This document shows, piece after piece, positions 7,994 through 14,307 of a stretch of DNA of 16,403 bases. The notes below the pieces were generated by a model. That model did no database searches and was not told where the DNA came from. It saw only the letters and a list, made by a program, of their open reading frames with translations. This stretch comes from Rhodobacteraceae bacterium UBA2776 (lineage in GTDB: Bacteria > Pseudomonadota > Alphaproteobacteria > Rhodobacterales > Rhodobacteraceae): assembly GCA_002352425.1 (NCBI GenBank), contig DEIK01000030.1, forward strand, positions 1-16,403, written 5' to 3'. Numbering within the stretch: position 1 is the stretch's first letter; each line of letters begins with the position of its first letter. Position numbers and translations under genes: made by a program.

Positions 7994-8011
7994 AACCCGT
8001 ACGGGGTTTTT
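7994..8011 (+). terminator. Intrinsic terminator-like hairpin after nlpD
   Basis: AACCC (7994-7998), a 5-base loop and GGGTT (8004-8008) form a stem followed by more T residues, a five-T run at 8007-8011. It lies seven bases after the nlpD stop, in the gap between convergent gene clusters, as expected for the end of surE-pcm-nlpD. Confidence 0.6.
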
Positions 8012-8041
8012 CGCGATTTAGGCGGGCGGAAAACGAAAGGT

Positions 8042-8053
8042 GCCCGCAAGGGC
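8042..8053 (-). terminator. Possible terminator for the tat-ATPase operon
   Basis: Read leftward, GCCC-TTGC-GGGC forms an all-GC 4-bp stem, followed by ACCTTTCGTTTT. It lies 20 bases after the stop of the DUF815 ATPase gene. The stem is short and the T tract is interrupted, so this is tentative. Confidence 0.3.
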
Positions 8054-8072
8054 GCGATGAGTGGCGGGTTGT

Positions 8073-8912
8073 CTAGACCTTGGCGCCCTTACGGCCCGCC
8101 AAATCAGTGAAATATTGCCACGCGACCCTTCCGGATCGGCTGCCACGGGTGGCGGACCACTCAATCGCTTCGGCACGCAGGGTTTCGGCATCAATATCAA
8201 TGTCGTAGGCCACGCAATAGCCGCGGATCATCTCAAGATAGTCGTCCTGCGAACATGCGTGAAATCCTAACCACAATCCAAACCGATCGGACAAGGACAC
8301 CTTTTCCTCAACGGCTTCGGCAGGGTTGATCGCCGTGCCACGTTCGTTCTCGATCATATCGCGGGGCATCAAGTGACGTCGATTGGATGTTGCGTAGAAC
8401 ACCACGTTTTCAGGTCGCCCGATCACGCCACCATCCAGCACCGCCTTTAGCGACTTATAATGCTCATCATCATGCGAGAACGACAGATCATCGCAAAACA
8501 GCAGAAACCTTGCCTCGGAGGTGCGCAGCAGGGCCAGTAGGCGCCCGATGCTGGGCAGGTCCTCGCGTTGCACTTCAACGATCTTCAGGCCATGCCCCTG
8601 CGCCAGCACGGCCGCATGGATCGCCTTGACCAAAGATGATTTACCCATCCCCCGTGCGCCCCACAAAAGCGCGTTGTTGGCCGGAAGGCCGCGGGCAAAA
8701 CGCAGGGTGTTTTCCAGCAAGGTATCACGCGAGCGACCAATCCCCACCAGCAGATCCAGCGCCACACGGTTCACCTTGGCAACAGGTACCAGATGATCCG
8801 GCTCGGCATGCCAAACGAAGACGTCCGCGGCAGCGAAATCGGGTGCGGCTGCGGCGGGTGGGCTGATCCGCTCCAGGGCTTGCGCGATCCTTATCAGGGC
8901 CGCGTCATTCAC
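8073..8912 (-). CDS. DUF815-family AAA-type ATPase, last gene of the tat operon
   Basis: A 279-residue P-loop ATPase of the DUF815 type; the function is not established. The Walker A motif GARGMGKSS is at residues 85-93, Walker B FLLFCDDLSF at 136-145, and a sensor-1-like Asn177 in VFYATSNRRHL. There are no membrane segments. The GTG start at 8912 overlaps the tatC stop by four bases (GTGA), so translation is probably coupled to TatC. In my recollection the same ATPase follows tatC in many Rhodobacterales. That suggests a role linked to Tat export or the envelope, but this is inference from position only. The N-terminal 40 residues are Ala/Pro-rich and divergent. Confidence 0.88.
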   Translation of the reverse strand: MNDAALIRIAQALERISPPAAAAPDFAAADVFVWHAEPDHLVPVAKVNRVALDLLVGIGRSRDTLLENTLRFARGLPANNALLWGARGMGKSSLVKAIHAAVLAQGHGLKIVEVQREDLPSIGRLLALLRTSEARFLLFCDDLSFSHDDEHYKSLKAVLDGGVIGRPENVVFYATSNRRHLMPRDMIENERGTAINPAEAVEEKVSLSDRFGLWLGFHACSQDDYLEMIRGYCVAYDIDIDAETLRAEAIEWSATRGSRSGRVAWQYFTDLAGRKGAKV

Positions 8913-9817
8913 GTGTCGCCCTCTTTGGTATCACCCTCAAAATCGTCAAACTCGTCGATGTCTTCAATATCATCCTCATCATCCTCATCATCTTCTTCAT
9001 CATCGTCGTCGTCAAACCACAGCCCCTCGGCCCGCAATTTGGCTTCGCGTTTTATCTCAACCCGCGCGACCAACTGGATCGAAATCTCATAGAGCCCGTA
9101 AACCACCACGAACAAAATTCCCTGTGTGATCACATCCGGCGGTGTCACAATCGCCGCCAACACAAGAATGCCAACGACAGCGTATTTACGCACCGCCTTT
9201 AGGCCCTTGGCGCTGACCAATCCGGCTTTGCCCATCAGGGTCAACAGAACCGGCAACTGAAAGCACAAACCAAAGGCCACGATGAATTTAATCGTCAGCC
9301 GCAAGTATTCTTGCATTGAGCCTTGAAAATCGACGGTGGTGTTACTCTCGCCGCCATCGTTCATACCAACCTGTTGAAACCCTAAGAAGAAATCATAGGC
9401 CAGAGGCATCACGACGTAAAAGGCAAAAGCAGCACCAATGAAAAACATCACGGGGGAGGCAAACAGAAAAGGCAGGAACGCGCCTTTTTCGTTCTTATAA
9501 AGACCAGGGGCCACAAAACGCCACATCTGGTAGGAAATAAACGGGAAAGACAGGAGCAACCCGCCGAACAGCGAGATCGAAATCGCGACGAAAAAACCTT
9601 CTTGAAGTTTGATCAGGATCAGCCCGCAGCTGTCTTGGCCGCGCTCGGCCATCGCACTGCAAAGTGGTTCCGTTAGGAAATCGAAGATCGGGTTCCAAAC
9701 CGTGAAACAGATGATCATGCCAATCAAAAATGCCACGACTGATTTGATCAAACGGTCTCGCAACTCTGAGAGATGTTCAATCAACGGGGCAGTGGAGTCT
9801 TCAACCTGATCGGTCAT
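8909..9817 (-). CDS. tatC: Sec-independent protein translocase subunit TatC with acidic C-terminal tail
   Basis: TatC is the polytopic receptor of the twin-arginine translocase and recognises RR signal peptides with TatB. The product has 302 residues, against about 250-260 in E. coli. It shows the N-terminal motif LIEHLSELRDRLI and six hydrophobic segments. The excess length is largely a cytoplasmic tail: residues 268-302 hold 25 Asp/Glu among 35 residues and one Lys. The matching DNA (about 8913-9017) is a run of TCATC/TCG-like triplets on the plus strand. The ATG overlaps the tatB stop by four bases, and the TGA overlaps the downstream ATPase GTG. Confidence 0.96.
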   Translation of the reverse strand: MTDQVEDSTAPLIEHLSELRDRLIKSVVAFLIGMIICFTVWNPIFDFLTEPLCSAMAERGQDSCGLILIKLQEGFFVAISISLFGGLLLSFPFISYQMWRFVAPGLYKNEKGAFLPFLFASPVMFFIGAAFAFYVVMPLAYDFFLGFQQVGMNDGGESNTTVDFQGSMQEYLRLTIKFIVAFGLCFQLPVLLTLMGKAGLVSAKGLKAVRKYAVVGILVLAAIVTPPDVITQGILFVVVYGLYEISIQLVARVEIKREAKLRAEGLWFDDDDDEEDDEDDEDDIEDIDEFDDFEGDTKEGDT

Positions 9818-10377
9818 GATGTTGAGCCTGCTTTGAGTTTACTTGCACGCGGTTTGGCGGCGCTTTTTGGCTTTGATGCGGCTCTCGGCTTGGAGGCTGC
9901 CTTTGGCTTGGCCGCAGCCTTAGGTTTTGCGGCAGTTTTAGGCTTAACTGCAGCCTTGGCTTTAGCCGCTGTCTTGGCTTTGGCAGCAGCTTTAGGCTTG
10001 GCGGCTTTCGCTGCTGATTTGGCCTTGGCCGTGGCGGCTTTCGTCGCCTTTGCCTCACTGGCCTTTGTTGCGGCAGCCGTTTTCTTGGCCTCCGGCGACA
10101 TCGGATCCCAATTCTCGAATTTGCTGGCGACATCGTCCAGCGTATCTAAACCCAGCGATTTTTTTGATGTGACCGATTTGAGATCAGAGGCAACATCCTT
10201 GACCCCTGCCTCATCCGCCGCCTCGTTCATAGCGCTTTGGAAATCACGCGCCATGCCTTTGGCTTTGCCAGTAAACCGGCCAAGGGTGCGAAACATCCCG
10301 GGCAAATCTTTGGGGCCCACGACGATCAACGCCACGATGCCAATCACCAAAAGTTCGGTCCAGCCGATGTCAAACAT
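9814..10377 (-). CDS. tatB: Sec-independent protein translocase subunit TatB with Lys/Ala/Pro-rich tail
   Basis: TatB partners TatC in the receptor complex. The 187-residue product starts MFDIGWTELLVIGIVALIVV, one membrane helix with the conserved Glu8, then the GPKDLP hinge and an amphipathic helix (about residues 23-60). Residues 98-182 form an extended cytoplasmic tail of KAAxKPKAA-like units resembling histone H1 tails, with 28 Lys/Arg and a single acidic residue (Glu108). The ATG at 10377 is the family start. The gene lies 41 bases after tatA and overlaps tatC by four bases. Confidence 0.95.
   Translation of the reverse strand: MFDIGWTELLVIGIVALIVVGPKDLPGMFRTLGRFTGKAKGMARDFQSAMNEAADEAGVKDVASDLKSVTSKKSLGLDTLDDVASKFENWDPMSPEAKKTAAATKASEAKATKAATAKAKSAAKAAKPKAAAKAKTAAKAKAAVKPKTAAKPKAAAKPKAASKPRAASKPKSAAKPRASKLKAGSTS
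9832..10086 (-). repeat. Degenerate coding repeat (Lys-Ala-Pro units) in tatB
   Basis: The codons for TatB residues 98-182 form an imperfect tandem array encoding units such as AAKPKAA and AAKAK. On the plus strand this reads as recurring GGCTTTGGC/GCAGCCTT-like blocks. Unit length varies between about 9 and 18 bases, so replication slippage could easily change the tail length between strains. Confidence 0.7.
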
Positions 10378-10418
10378 ATCAGGTCCGCCTGTTTAGGGTC
10401 ATCAAAGTCAAATCGCCC

Positions 10419-10637
10419 TTAGGCGTCGTCTTTGACCTTGTCGTCGGTTGGGGTCACGTCTTTGGCAACGTCAGTTGCGTCATCCAGCTCTTTTGTGCCC
10501 TCATTGACGCCCTTTTTGAACGAGGTGATGCCCTTGCCCACTTCGCCCATTAAGGACGATATTTTGCCACGTCCAAACAGGACCAGCACAACAACAGCGA
10601 TCAAAAGCAAGCCTGGCAGGCCAATATTATTCAGCAT
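10419..10637 (-). CDS. tatA: Sec-independent protein translocase subunit TatA
   Basis: TatA forms the pore-associated oligomers of the Tat system. The 72-residue product begins MLNNIGLPGLLLIAVVVLVL (membrane helix), then the FGRGKISSLMGEVGKGI hinge and amphipathic helix, and ends in an acidic tail. The ATG at 10637 is chosen because GGAGAAG lies about six bases upstream and the family begins here; an in-frame ATG at 10664 would add nine unrelated residues. It is the first gene of tatA-tatB-tatC-ATPase. A small inverted repeat GTCCAA-G-TTGGAC (10659-10671) sits just upstream of the ribosome site. Confidence 0.95.
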   Translation of the reverse strand: MLNNIGLPGLLLIAVVVLVLFGRGKISSLMGEVGKGITSFKKGVNEGTKELDDATDVAKDVTPTDDKVKDDA

Positions 10638-10691
10638 ATTCTTCTCCAATGTCAGGATGTCCAAGTTGGACGACCAAAAAACTCATCCTCT

Positions 10692-10720
10692 TTATGTATT
10701 GCGTTGACCCACAAGTTCAA
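10692..10720 (-). promoter_or_regulatory. Candidate sigma-70-like promoter for the tat operon
   Basis: Read leftward, TTGAAC (10720-10715) is followed by 17 bases and ACATAA (10697-10692), about 55 bases before the tatA start. The -35 box is good and the -10 box weak. It fits the divergent arrangement with the gene at 10848. Confidence 0.3.
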
Positions 10721-10776
10721 AGGGGGAAACCACATCAATTTCCGGCAATTTCACGGGTTTTGCGCCGTCAGAATGT

Positions 10777-10800
10777 CAACTGACAGGTCCATGTCAGTTG
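10777..10800. promoter_or_regulatory. Perfect 9-bp inverted repeat, candidate operator
   Basis: CAACTGACA (10777-10785) and TGTCAGTTG (10792-10800) are perfect reverse complements around six bases. An additional TGTCA half-site overlaps the left arm (10774-10778). The repeat lies 47 bases before the exported ABM-like gene and about 140 bases from the divergent tatA start. The neighbouring HTH-WYL regulator is the obvious candidate binder; this is inference from position. Confidence 0.5.
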
Positions 10801-10847
10801 TGGGGCGCTATCAAAGGGCACGAATCAATCAAACAAAAGGAAATACC

Positions 10848-11228
10848 ATGCGATTCTCAATCCCCTTGTTGGCACTTGCCACCCTGTCCTTTGCGCCCGC
10901 TGACAGCGCACGCGCGGGTGGCACATCCCCAATTGTCGCCGAAATTGTCAGCTTCAAACTGAACGAAGGCGTCACAGATGATGAATTTGTTGAGATCAGC
11001 AAAGCCAGCCAAGCCTTTGTCGCCGCCGCACCTGGTTTCATTTCACGCCAGCTCTCCAAAGGCGAAGACGGGGTTTGGACCGATTATGTTCTGTGGAAAG
11101 ACATGGAATCGGCGCTGACTGTCGGCAAAGCGTTTCCCGATCAGGATTTTGCACCGGCCCTAATGGGCGCCATCAAATCGGGGACGGAACAAATGCGCCA
11201 CCAATATGTGCTGTGGCAAATGGAGTAG
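10848..11228 (+). CDS. Exported ferredoxin-fold protein (ABM/Dabb-like)
   Basis: A 126-residue protein with a Sec signal peptide (MRFSIPLLALATLSFAPADS...), probably cut after ARA at residue 23. The mature part (VAEIVSFKLNEGVTDDEFVE..., with FISRQLSKGEDGVWTDYVLW) resembles small dimeric alpha-beta barrel proteins of the antibiotic biosynthesis monooxygenase or Dabb type. Such proteins are usually cytoplasmic, so a periplasmic copy is unusual. No substrate can be inferred. The ATG at 10848 has AAAGGA seven bases upstream and gives the signal peptide; the frame is open further upstream to 10704, but that stretch has no good start. The regulator gene follows after 38 bases, probably cotranscribed or reciprocally controlled. 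Confidence 0.82.
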   Translation: MRFSIPLLALATLSFAPADSARAGGTSPIVAEIVSFKLNEGVTDDEFVEISKASQAFVAAAPGFISRQLSKGEDGVWTDYVLWKDMESALTVGKAFPDQDFAPALMGAIKSGTEQMRHQYVLWQME

Positions 11229-11232
11229 TGCT

Positions 11233-11252
11233 TGACCTTACCCCATAGGTCA
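11233..11252. promoter_or_regulatory. Inverted repeat directly before the WYL regulator
   Basis: TGACCT (11233-11238) and AGGTCA (11247-11252) are reverse complements separated by eight bases, 14 bases before the regulator's ATG. The left arm overlaps a TTGACC hexamer (11232-11237) that could act as a -35 box, though no good -10 follows. An autoregulatory operator is plausible. Confidence 0.4.
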
Positions 11253-11266
11253 GGGAGTTTGCGCCC

Positions 11267-11944
11267 ATGCGCCGCACTGACCGCCTTTTTGAAATGATCC
11301 AGATCCTGCGCGACGGGCGTTTGCACCGCGCGCAGGACATGGCGGACCGGTTGGAAGTGTCCGTGCGCACGGTTTATCGCGATATGGACACGTTGGTGGC
11401 CTCGGGGGTGCCCGTTGAGGGCGAGCGTGGGCTGGGTTATATGATGACGGCCGCGATCACCCTGCCGCCGCTGAACCTGACGATGACCGAGCTTGAGGCG
11501 TTTCATCTGGGCATGGATATTGTTGCCAAGGCCACGGACAAAGATTTGGCGGATGCGGCCAAATCGCTGGTGTCCAAGATCGACGTGGTGCTGCCCGAAG
11601 ACCGCGCAGCGCCCGCATCCGGTTGGGGGTTTGCCGTTTATCCGTTTGAGGATGCGGCCAAGGGGTTCAAGTATATGCCAACCCTGCGGGCCGCGATCCG
11701 GATGCAGCACAAGGTTCAGATTGGTTATAAGAATGAGGCCGATGAGGTTTCGGAACGCGTGTTGCGCCCGTTGCAGTTGGAGTATTGGGGGCGGGTTTGG
11801 ACGCTGACATCATGGTGCGAAATGCGCGAGGATTTCAGGGTGTTTCGGGTGGACCGGATGCAGGATGTAGCGGTTTTGCCGTCGCAATTTGGCGATGACG
11901 TGGGCAAGACACTGTCAGATTATTTGCATCAACTGGGGGAATAG
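11267..11944 (+). CDS. YafY-family HTH-WYL transcriptional regulator
   Basis: A 225-residue regulator. The N-terminal winged helix-turn-helix (HTH_11 type) spans about residues 1-60, with QDMADRLEVSVRTVYRDMDT as the recognition region. A WYL ligand-sensing domain spans about 140-205 (RMQHKVQIGYKNEADEV, then LRPLQLEYWGRVWTLTSWCE). Length is typical of YafY-type proteins. The ATG at 11267 has GGGAG nine bases upstream. It sits directly after the exported ABM-like gene, and dyads upstream of both genes suggest that pair as its regulon. The ligand is unknown. Downstream, 11953-11965 (TGCGC-GCC-GCGCA, then AAAGGTTTT) is only a weak terminator candidate. Confidence 0.9.
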   Translation: MRRTDRLFEMIQILRDGRLHRAQDMADRLEVSVRTVYRDMDTLVASGVPVEGERGLGYMMTAAITLPPLNLTMTELEAFHLGMDIVAKATDKDLADAAKSLVSKIDVVLPEDRAAPASGWGFAVYPFEDAAKGFKYMPTLRAAIRMQHKVQIGYKNEADEVSERVLRPLQLEYWGRVWTLTSWCEMREDFRVFRVDRMQDVAVLPSQFGDDVGKTLSDYLHQLGE

Positions 11945-11987
11945 AGGCGTGATGCGCGCCGCGCAAAAGGTTTTACCCAAGAAGAAC

Positions 11988-13073
11988 TTAAGCGCGCTTT
12001 GGGAAAACAAAGCAGCGGTCGCGTGGCAGGGTGAGCCACATGACGGTATCGGCATTTGGCAAAAAGACCGAGGGCACCGTGGCCTTTAGAATTGAGCCGT
12101 CGGCTTCCATGCGAAACTCAACCAGACTCTCGCGGCCCATGAAGCGGGCCCGCATGACGCTGGCCTTTGCGGCCACGCCGTCACGGGCGGTTGGGCGGGG
12201 ACCATGCCCCCCCCGATCAAAGTCAATTTTAATGTGTTGTGGGCGGCTGACGATCTCGACCCTTGTGCCATCGGCCACGCCGGGGGCCAGGAATTGGCCA
12301 AAGGGAGTTTCGGTCAAAGCGCCTTTAACAGTACCCTCTATCACGTTGATATCAGAGAAAAAGCCTGCTGATTTCTTGTCTCTGGGGCGGTTGTAAATGT
12401 TATAGGGCGCACCTTGTTGCACGATTTTTCCGTCGCGCATCAAGGCAATTTCGTCGGCCATGCGCATTGCTTCATCGGGTTCGTGGGTGACCAGCAAAAC
12501 GGCCGCGCCCTCTTCTTTGAGCAGGTCCAGTGTTTCGTCGCGGATGCCGTCGCGCAACCGGTTGTCGAGGCCTGAGAACGGCTCATCCATCAGCATGATT
12601 TTTGGGCGGGGCGCCAAGGCGCGCGCCAAAGCGACACGTTGCTGTTCGCCGCCGGACAGTTGGTGCGGGTGGTCGTTGGCGTGGTGAGTCATGCCAACGC
12701 GGTCAAGCAATTCGTCGACCCGTGCCGCGTTCACCTTGTCGCTGCGGGGCAGTCCAAAACCGACGTTTTGGGCCACTGTCAGATGTGGGAACAATGCGAA
12801 ATCCTGAAACATCAACCCGATCGAGCGTCCTTCTGGTGGCACCCGAAACACGGTGTCGCAGACCAGTTCCCCATCGGCGTAAATTTCGCCGCTGTCTTGC
12901 ATTTCGACGCCCGCGATGATGCGTAATGTGGTGGATTTGCCGCAACCTGAGGGGCCCAACAAGCAGGTTACTTGGCCGGGCATCACCTGCAACGATATGT
13001 CATCCACCACCTGCCGCCCCCCATAGGCGCGGGTGATGTTTCTGATCTCAAGGCGCGGTTTTGTCGCTGCCAC
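11988..13073 (-). CDS. ABC transporter ATP-binding protein, FbpC/PotA-type with TOBE region
   Basis: A 361-residue ATPase of an import system. Walker A GPSGCGKST is at residues 40-48, the Q-loop around Gln90, signature LSGGEQQR at 139-146, Walker B IMLMDEP at 159-165 and switch His197. The C-terminal 120 residues form an accessory TOBE-like region (VSRPQHIKIDF..., then FMGRESLVEFRME). Sequence style is closest to ferric-iron (FbpC) importers, but spermidine/putrescine or other CUT-type systems cannot be excluded. No permease or binding protein lies in the window, so it is an orphan ATPase or its partners are elsewhere. The start is GTG at 13073 with GGGGAA about nine bases upstream. Confidence 0.88.
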   Translation of the reverse strand: MAATKPRLEIRNITRAYGGRQVVDDISLQVMPGQVTCLLGPSGCGKSTTLRIIAGVEMQDSGEIYADGELVCDTVFRVPPEGRSIGLMFQDFALFPHLTVAQNVGFGLPRSDKVNAARVDELLDRVGMTHHANDHPHQLSGGEQQRVALARALAPRPKIMLMDEPFSGLDNRLRDGIRDETLDLLKEEGAAVLLVTHEPDEAMRMADEIALMRDGKIVQQGAPYNIYNRPRDKKSAGFFSDINVIEGTVKGALTETPFGQFLAPGVADGTRVEIVSRPQHIKIDFDRGGHGPRPTARDGVAAKASVMRARFMGRESLVEFRMEADGSILKATVPSVFLPNADTVMWLTLPRDRCFVFPKRA

Positions 13074-13092
13074 GTCGCAATTCCCCTTTAAA

Positions 13093-13111
13093 CCCGATTA
13101 AAACCATCGGG
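13093..13111 (-). terminator. Hairpin between arsM and the ABC ATPase gene
   Basis: CCCGAT (13093-13098) and ATCGGG (13106-13111) pair with a 7-base loop. Read leftward the stem is followed by only TTTAAA, so termination would be partial. It lies 42 bases after the arsM stop and directly before the ABC ribosome site. Confidence 0.35.
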
Positions 13112-13153
13112 ATCAAAAAAGGTCGTAACAGGCGCGGCTAGCGACGACAAGTC

Positions 13154-14206
13154 CTAGCAGCAACCACCTGTGCTGGCTGTGTCCTCGACGATGTTGCCAT
13201 CAAACGGTGTTTCGCCGCCGCAGTCGGCAAACAGACCGTAATGCGTGTTCCAGTTGCCGATGAATTCGAAATGCTGCGCAAAGCGGCTTTCGTTCAGCAT
13301 CCGGTAGGTGTTGCCACAAACTGCAAACACCCTGCCCGCCTCGATGCGGTGGCGTTTATCCAGCACGAAATTCTGCGGGGACTCGGGCAACGTCCCCTTA
13401 TAGATCACTGCTTGGCCGTAGTCTTCGCAGGCCGGTTCCAGGTCCAGTTTGAACAGCCGGTACGTGGCCGAGGTGAAGCCGATGTTACCAACCTTTGCCT
13501 CGATAGCGGGGTTTTCGATGGTCAAAACGCGGTCCTCAACCAAACGTGGGTCGGCAAATCCAACCCGTTTGGCGATGTTTTCAAAGTCGTTCCAGTAGAG
13601 CGCGCCAGACAGGCATTCGCCGTACAGCACCTTGTCTTGGGTCAGGGCCTCTGGCATCCGGCGGTCCGCGTAAACGTCGCTGAAATACATCTCGCCACCG
13701 GGTTTGAGCAGGTGATGCACGCCGCGCAGCACGGCCTCTTTGTCCATCGCCAAATTCAGCACGCAGTTCGAGACGATGATGTCGAAACTGCCCGCCTCCA
13801 ACGGCAACTTGTCCAGTTCTTCGATCAGACCCTTGTGAAATTCGGTGTTGGGTTTGGCATAGCCAAAGGCCTTGGCGTGAAATGCCTCGTGACTGCGGGC
13901 CACATCCAGCTGCGCGTCGGTCATATCGACACCAACCACATGGCCCGTTTCGCCCACAAGCCCCGCCAGCGCGTAAACATCGCGGCCAGAGCCAGAGCCA
14001 AGGTCAAGGATGCGCATGCCTTTCAAAGCGTCCGGCGCGATCAATCCGCAGCCGTAGTATTTCGACAAAACTTCGTCATGAATTTTGGATAGAACCGCCT
14101 TTAGGTGATCAGGTACTTCGCCCGCCGTGCAGCAGGCATTGGTTTGCAGATCGGCGCTGGTTTGCAGGGTCTCGCCGTAATATTCCTGCACTGATTCATG
14201 GTTCAT
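13154..14206 (-). CDS. arsM: Arsenite S-adenosylmethionine methyltransferase ArsM
   Basis: ArsM methylates As(III) with S-adenosylmethionine in the cytoplasm, giving mono- to trimethylated arsenicals. The 350-residue product has the family start VQEYYGETLQTSADLQTNACC (residues 6-26). SAM motif I ILDLGSGSGRD is at 66-76. Cysteines fit the arsenic-binding positions of eukaryal-type ArsM: Cys25/26, Cys53 (YYGCG), Cys148 (SNCVLNL) and Cys198 (YGECLSG). A long C-terminal region (about 255-350) adds Cys260, Cys297, Cys329 and a terminal Cys349-Cys350. The ATG at 14206 has AGGAAA seven bases upstream. There is no arsR, arsB or arsC in the window; the gene follows an SDR gene on the same strand after 101 bases. 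Confidence 0.9.
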   Translation of the reverse strand: MNHESVQEYYGETLQTSADLQTNACCTAGEVPDHLKAVLSKIHDEVLSKYYGCGLIAPDALKGMRILDLGSGSGRDVYALAGLVGETGHVVGVDMTDAQLDVARSHEAFHAKAFGYAKPNTEFHKGLIEELDKLPLEAGSFDIIVSNCVLNLAMDKEAVLRGVHHLLKPGGEMYFSDVYADRRMPEALTQDKVLYGECLSGALYWNDFENIAKRVGFADPRLVEDRVLTIENPAIEAKVGNIGFTSATYRLFKLDLEPACEDYGQAVIYKGTLPESPQNFVLDKRHRIEAGRVFAVCGNTYRMLNESRFAQHFEFIGNWNTHYGLFADCGGETPFDGNIVEDTASTGGCC

Positions 14207-14247
14207 ATCGGTTTCCTTTTCCTGTTCAAAGCAGGCCTAAGGACTTG

Positions 14248-14275
14248 CGGCGGGCCACACAATTGCCCACCGCCG
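14248..14275 (-). other. GC-rich hairpin in the arsM leader
   Basis: CGGCGG (14248-14253) and CCGCCG (14270-14275) form a perfect 6-bp stem with a 16-base loop, about 42 bases before the arsM start. No T run follows, so it may be a leader structure or a weak terminator of the preceding SDR gene. Confidence 0.3.
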
Positions 14276-14280
14276 ATTAT

Positions 14281-14292
14281 CACAATATTGTG
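14281..14292. promoter_or_regulatory. Perfect 12-base palindrome upstream of arsM
   Basis: CACAATATTGTG is its own reverse complement. It lies 74 bases before the arsM ATG and 15 bases after the SDR stop. Size and position suit a dimeric repressor such as an ArsR-type regulator, but the motif is not one I can assign. Confidence 0.35.
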
Positions 14293-14307
14293 CGCCAAAG
14301 GCCCCAT

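Noticed and set aside
8793..9092. Rightward open frame with a long poly-Ser run.
   Set aside because: It is the antisense of the Asp/Glu codons of the TatC tail.
9773..10396. Rightward open frame rich in Ala and Leu opposite tatB, looking like a membrane protein.
   Set aside because: The hydrophobic look is the antisense reading of Lys/Ala codons in the TatB tail; the true TatB start and hinge are on the other strand.
13088..13101. Possible CtrA box (TTAA, spacer, TTAA) before the ABC ATPase gene.
   Set aside because: The spacer is six bases, not the seven of the TTAA-N7-TTAA consensus, and the second half-site lies in the hairpin arm.
13241..14092. Rightward open frame of 283 codons opposite arsM.
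   Set aside because: No family motifs; the leftward frame is an unambiguous ArsM.
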